Shown: positions 5,109 through 6,922 of the stretch, in pieces | Layout: every line of letters starts with the position of its first letter | Position numbering within the stretch: position 1 is the stretch's first letter | Source of the DNA: Caldisericaceae bacterium | GTDB taxonomy: Bacteria > Calditrichota > Calditrichia > Calditrichales > Calditrichaceae | Assembly (NCBI GenBank): GCA_021160885.1 | Contig: JAGHBR010000196.1 | Location: forward strand, 1-6,922 | Length of the DNA stretch: 6,922 nt | Direction of reading: 5' to 3' | Made by a program: the position numbers and the translations under genes | Notes under the pieces: model-generated | What the model was told of the DNA's origin: nothing | The model's database searches: none | What the model saw: only the letters and a program-made list of their open reading frames with translations

Positions 5109-6673
5109 TGCGCTTTCATCCTGTCGAAAACTTCTTTTTGAATGAACAGTTGCAATTGAGGGCGTCCCGGGCGCAGTTGGACAGGCTGCGGAAAGTAAGG
5201 CAGGTAAAGCGGGCGTTGGCCAGGCGGCTGTTTTTCGTAAAGGTATTGAGTTAATGAGTCCTGCAAAATCACATCGGCTAAAATCAATGGCGCAGGTGGC
5301 GTTGAATCCGGTACCTGCGACCACCAGCCAACCTTTTCCAGGTGCCGAAAATACCAGGGCAGTGGCCAGTAATCATTTTGAGGAACCATCACCTGCAGGT
5401 AGGTCTGTCTGCCCGAAGGCAGATTGTTGAGCAGCGAATCAACAGTACTGGCCAGCCGCACCACCTGCCGGGTGGGATGAGCGTAAACGTAAGGATTCTG
5501 CGGGCTGCAGTCTTTTACGAAGTTTTGCTGGTAGTACTGCCAGCCATAGTGAAGCAGAAATAAAAGCAAAAGCAGGCGGGCTGTTTGGGGAAAACGTTGC
5601 CACAACCAGTCCAAACCGTAAGCGGCCAAAAAGAGCAAACCGTACCAGAAAGGGAGTAAATTCCATGGTGTTTTGTAGGGAATCAGCGAAAAAAGCAAGG
5701 CGCAAAGCAGGCCTGTCAGGCCAATTGTAAGCAGAATAAAAAGACCGTTGGTGAGCTTTTCCTTTTTAATTAAATAAAATAAGCCCAACAGCATTAAAAG
5801 CCCGCTTAAAAATTCGGTGGCCCAGTGCCAGGAGTCGAGGCGGAACAGGAATAGCCATTTCAGGTACTGGTACCAGGGATGCACGTGCAACGGTTGCTGG
5901 TAACCACGCTGAAAATAGAGCTTAAAACTAACCAGGAATTGTTGTAAGCCATTCCAGTTACGGCCAAAATCAGAAAAAATAAAAAATAAAGGTAACAGCA
6001 GGCCGGTCAGAAAAAGCAATATTTTTTTTAGGGAGAACCAGTCAACTTTTTGTACGTTTAGTCTGCCTGAAATTTTGAGCAGGCCCAGCGCCAGTAAGAG
6101 ACTGAACAAGAAGAGAGGCCAGGTTTCTTTGGTGGCCATGGCCATGGCCAGGCCTACGCCAGCCCAGAAGTAAAAAGAGGCTTTGTGAGCGAGCCAGGCG
6201 CGTAAAAAAAGAAAAAGCGTCAGGTAAAGCCAGAAAATAAACAATGATTCATGAATGTAATAACGATTGTAAAAAATCAGCGGTGGACTGAAAGCCAGAA
6301 AAAAGACGATTAGCAGAAGCAGCCGATCGCTTAAAAAAGGTTTCAGCAAAAAAGGCAAAAGCAGCAGCAACAGACCAAACAGAACCGTTACCAGACGCAG
6401 GTTCTGTTCAGTCAATTGCCGCCAGTCGCTCTTTCCGCCAAGTTTGGCCAGGGGCCAGCTACAGTAAAAAAGCAGCGGGCCGTGGTAATCGGCCGGGTCG
6501 TAGTGGAAGTGCCCGCTTTGCATTAGCTGATTGAGTTTTGCGGCGTTCACTGCCTCATCGCCATGCACGGGACGGTGATCAAGATTGTACAAACGCAAAG
6601 TAGAGCCAGCAATGAGCAGAATAATAAGCAGATATGTTAAACGATTGCCTGTAACAGACATGTTGTTTGCCAT
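5105..6673 (-). CDS. GT-C fold membrane glycosyltransferase-like protein, Agl23/TIGR03663 type
   Basis: A 522-residue polytopic inner-membrane protein. An N-terminal helix (13-26) is followed by an external loop with HRPVHGDEAVNAA (33-45) and DYHGPLLFY (62-70). The acidic GDEA motif after TM1 is typical of the GT-C superfamily (PMT, ArnT, Agl23/TIGR03663), where loop acids are catalytic. Other landmarks are YNRYYIHESLFIFWLYL (135-151), MAMATKETWPLFLF (177-190) and IPYKTPWNLLPFWYGL (331-346), the last two being characteristic of the TIGR03663 group. About ten to twelve membrane segments can be read, ending near residue 375. A soluble external C-terminal domain of about 145 residues with NPYVYAHPTR and QNDYWPLPWYFR follows. 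Family members use lipid-linked sugars or assist their flipping. ATG 6673 has no Shine-Dalgarno sequence and ATG 6661 is an alternative. The stop overlaps the ApbE-like start. Substrate unknown. Confidence 0.82.
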   Translation of the reverse strand: MANNMSVTGNRLTYLLIILLIAGSTLRLYNLDHRPVHGDEAVNAAKLNQLMQSGHFHYDPADYHGPLLFYCSWPLAKLGGKSDWRQLTEQNLRLVTVLFGLLLLLLPFLLKPFLSDRLLLLIVFFLAFSPPLIFYNRYYIHESLFIFWLYLTLFLFLRAWLAHKASFYFWAGVGLAMAMATKETWPLFLFSLLLALGLLKISGRLNVQKVDWFSLKKILLFLTGLLLPLFFIFSDFGRNWNGLQQFLVSFKLYFQRGYQQPLHVHPWYQYLKWLFLFRLDSWHWATEFLSGLLMLLGLFYLIKKEKLTNGLFILLTIGLTGLLCALLFSLIPYKTPWNLLPFWYGLLFLAAYGLDWLWQRFPQTARLLLLLFLLHYGWQYYQQNFVKDCSPQNPYVYAHPTRQVVRLASTVDSLLNNLPSGRQTYLQVMVPQNDYWPLPWYFRHLEKVGWWSQVPDSTPPAPLILADVILQDSLTQYLYEKQPPGQRPLYLPYFPQPVQLRPGRPQLQLFIQKEVFDRMKAQ

Positions 6674-6721
6674 CTTATTTATTTACTGGAGCTCAGGCAG
6701 AGAAGCGTAAAAGTTTTTGAA

Positions 6722-6784
6722 AGTAACCAGTAACGAGTGACCAGTGACGCTTAACAAGTAACGAGTGACTGGTGACAAGTAACA
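6722..6784 (+). repeat. AGTRACN heptamer array (nine units)
   Basis: Nine consecutive 7-nt units with consensus AGTRACN run from 6722: AGTAACC, AGTAACG, AGTGACC, AGTGACG, CTTAACA, AGTAACG, AGTGACT, GGTGACA and AGTAACA. The second half repeats the first as a 28-bp direct duplication (6730-6757 and 6758-6785). The array lies 49 bp upstream of the GT-C gene start on the opposite strand, in the zone where its promoter would be expected. Confidence 0.8.
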
Positions 6785-6800
6785 AAGTTTTGAGGATTTG

Positions 6801-6824
6801 AAGGGCAAGATTTACCTTGCCCTT
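6801..6824. terminator. Perfect 9-bp stem-loop, possible intrinsic terminator
   Basis: AAGGGCAAG (6801-6809) and CTTGCCCTT (6816-6824) form a perfect 9-bp inverted repeat around the loop ATTTAC, extendable by G6800-T6825, T6799-A6826 and T6798-A6827. On the + strand it is followed by TAATCATTTTAG, moderately T-rich; on the - strand the following CAAATCCTC is poorer. No + strand gene ends here, so if it is a terminator it more likely serves a leftward gene beyond the window. It could equally be an isolated structured element. Confidence 0.45.
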
Positions 6825-6871
6825 TAATCATTTTAGAGCACCAATATTTCAACTGAACTGCAATGCCTGTC

Positions 6872-6922
6872 ACCCCTTACATTCTTAAACCCTTACACCC
6901 TTATACCCTTATACCCTTAACC
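6872..6922 (+). repeat. ACCCTTAY octamer array at the window edge
   Basis: After ACCCCTTAC and ATTCTTAA, four clean 8-nt units follow: ACCCTTAC (6889), ACCCTTAT (6897), ACCCTTAT (6905) and ACCCTTAA (6913). The array may continue past the window end. It matches the shorter array at 3305-3336. The DNA between 6674 and 6922 shows no gene. Confidence 0.8.

Noticed and set aside
5109..5324. 72-residue N-terminal extension of the ApbE-like protein
   Set aside because: It lies wholly within the C-terminal coding region of the GT-C gene in another frame, shows no signal peptide, and the ATGA overlap at 5105-5108 gives a natural start.
5813..5821. TTCGGTGGC, the reverse complement of the module 1 start, inside the GT-C gene
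   Set aside because: It is a single core without 10-nt phased partners and encodes part of the ATEF residues (287-290) in frame; chance match.

Overview
The window looks like chromosomal DNA of a Gram-negative (diderm) bacterium of moderate GC content. The small signal-peptide beta-barrel protein implies an outer membrane. The mix of gene families and the short AT-rich intergenic repeats recall the FCB/Calditrichota side of the tree. That placement is a tentative impression from sequence style, not a demonstrated one.

Layout. On the + strand: the 3' end of a homoserine dehydrogenase gene (1-207), a 178-nt spacer with a degenerate CACAGAG-type repeat, an AGCS-family sodium:alanine/glycine symporter (386-1888), and 17 nt later a family-2 glycosyltransferase of the dolichyl/polyprenyl-phosphate sugar synthase type (1906-2640). 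Next comes about 1.05 kb of non-coding DNA (2638-3690), a dense mosaic of short, exactly phased repeats. On the - strand, read from the right: a GT-C membrane protein resembling Agl23/TIGR03663 (6673-5105), overlapped by 4 nt (ATGA) by a divergent ApbE-like FMN transferase (5108-4221), then a small outer-membrane beta-barrel protein with signal peptide (4138-3692). The right end (6674-6922) is non-coding, with two more phased repeat arrays and a perfect 9-bp stem-loop.

How the genes may work together. The cytoplasmic GT2 enzyme and the GT-C membrane protein belong to families that respectively make and consume lipid-phosphate-linked sugars, so they could serve one cell-envelope glycosylation route; this is inference only, since they lie in separate, convergent transcription units. 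The ATGA overlap implies coordinated translation of the GT-C protein and the ApbE-like protein, but no biochemical link is evident. The symporter and homoserine dehydrogenase look like ordinary amino-acid metabolism and transport.

The most unusual part is the repeat tract between the convergent genes. It holds nine copies of a CACCGAA module, most with two or three cores, and six related CACTGAT/CACAGAT modules, with almost every internal core-to-core step exactly 10 nt. These are interleaved with three 7-nt-phased TTTTGAA arrays and one 8-nt-phased ACCCTTAY array, and the spacers between modules also resemble each other. The first module begins on the stop codon of the glycosyltransferase. 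No CRISPR, IS element, tRNA or rRNA was found.
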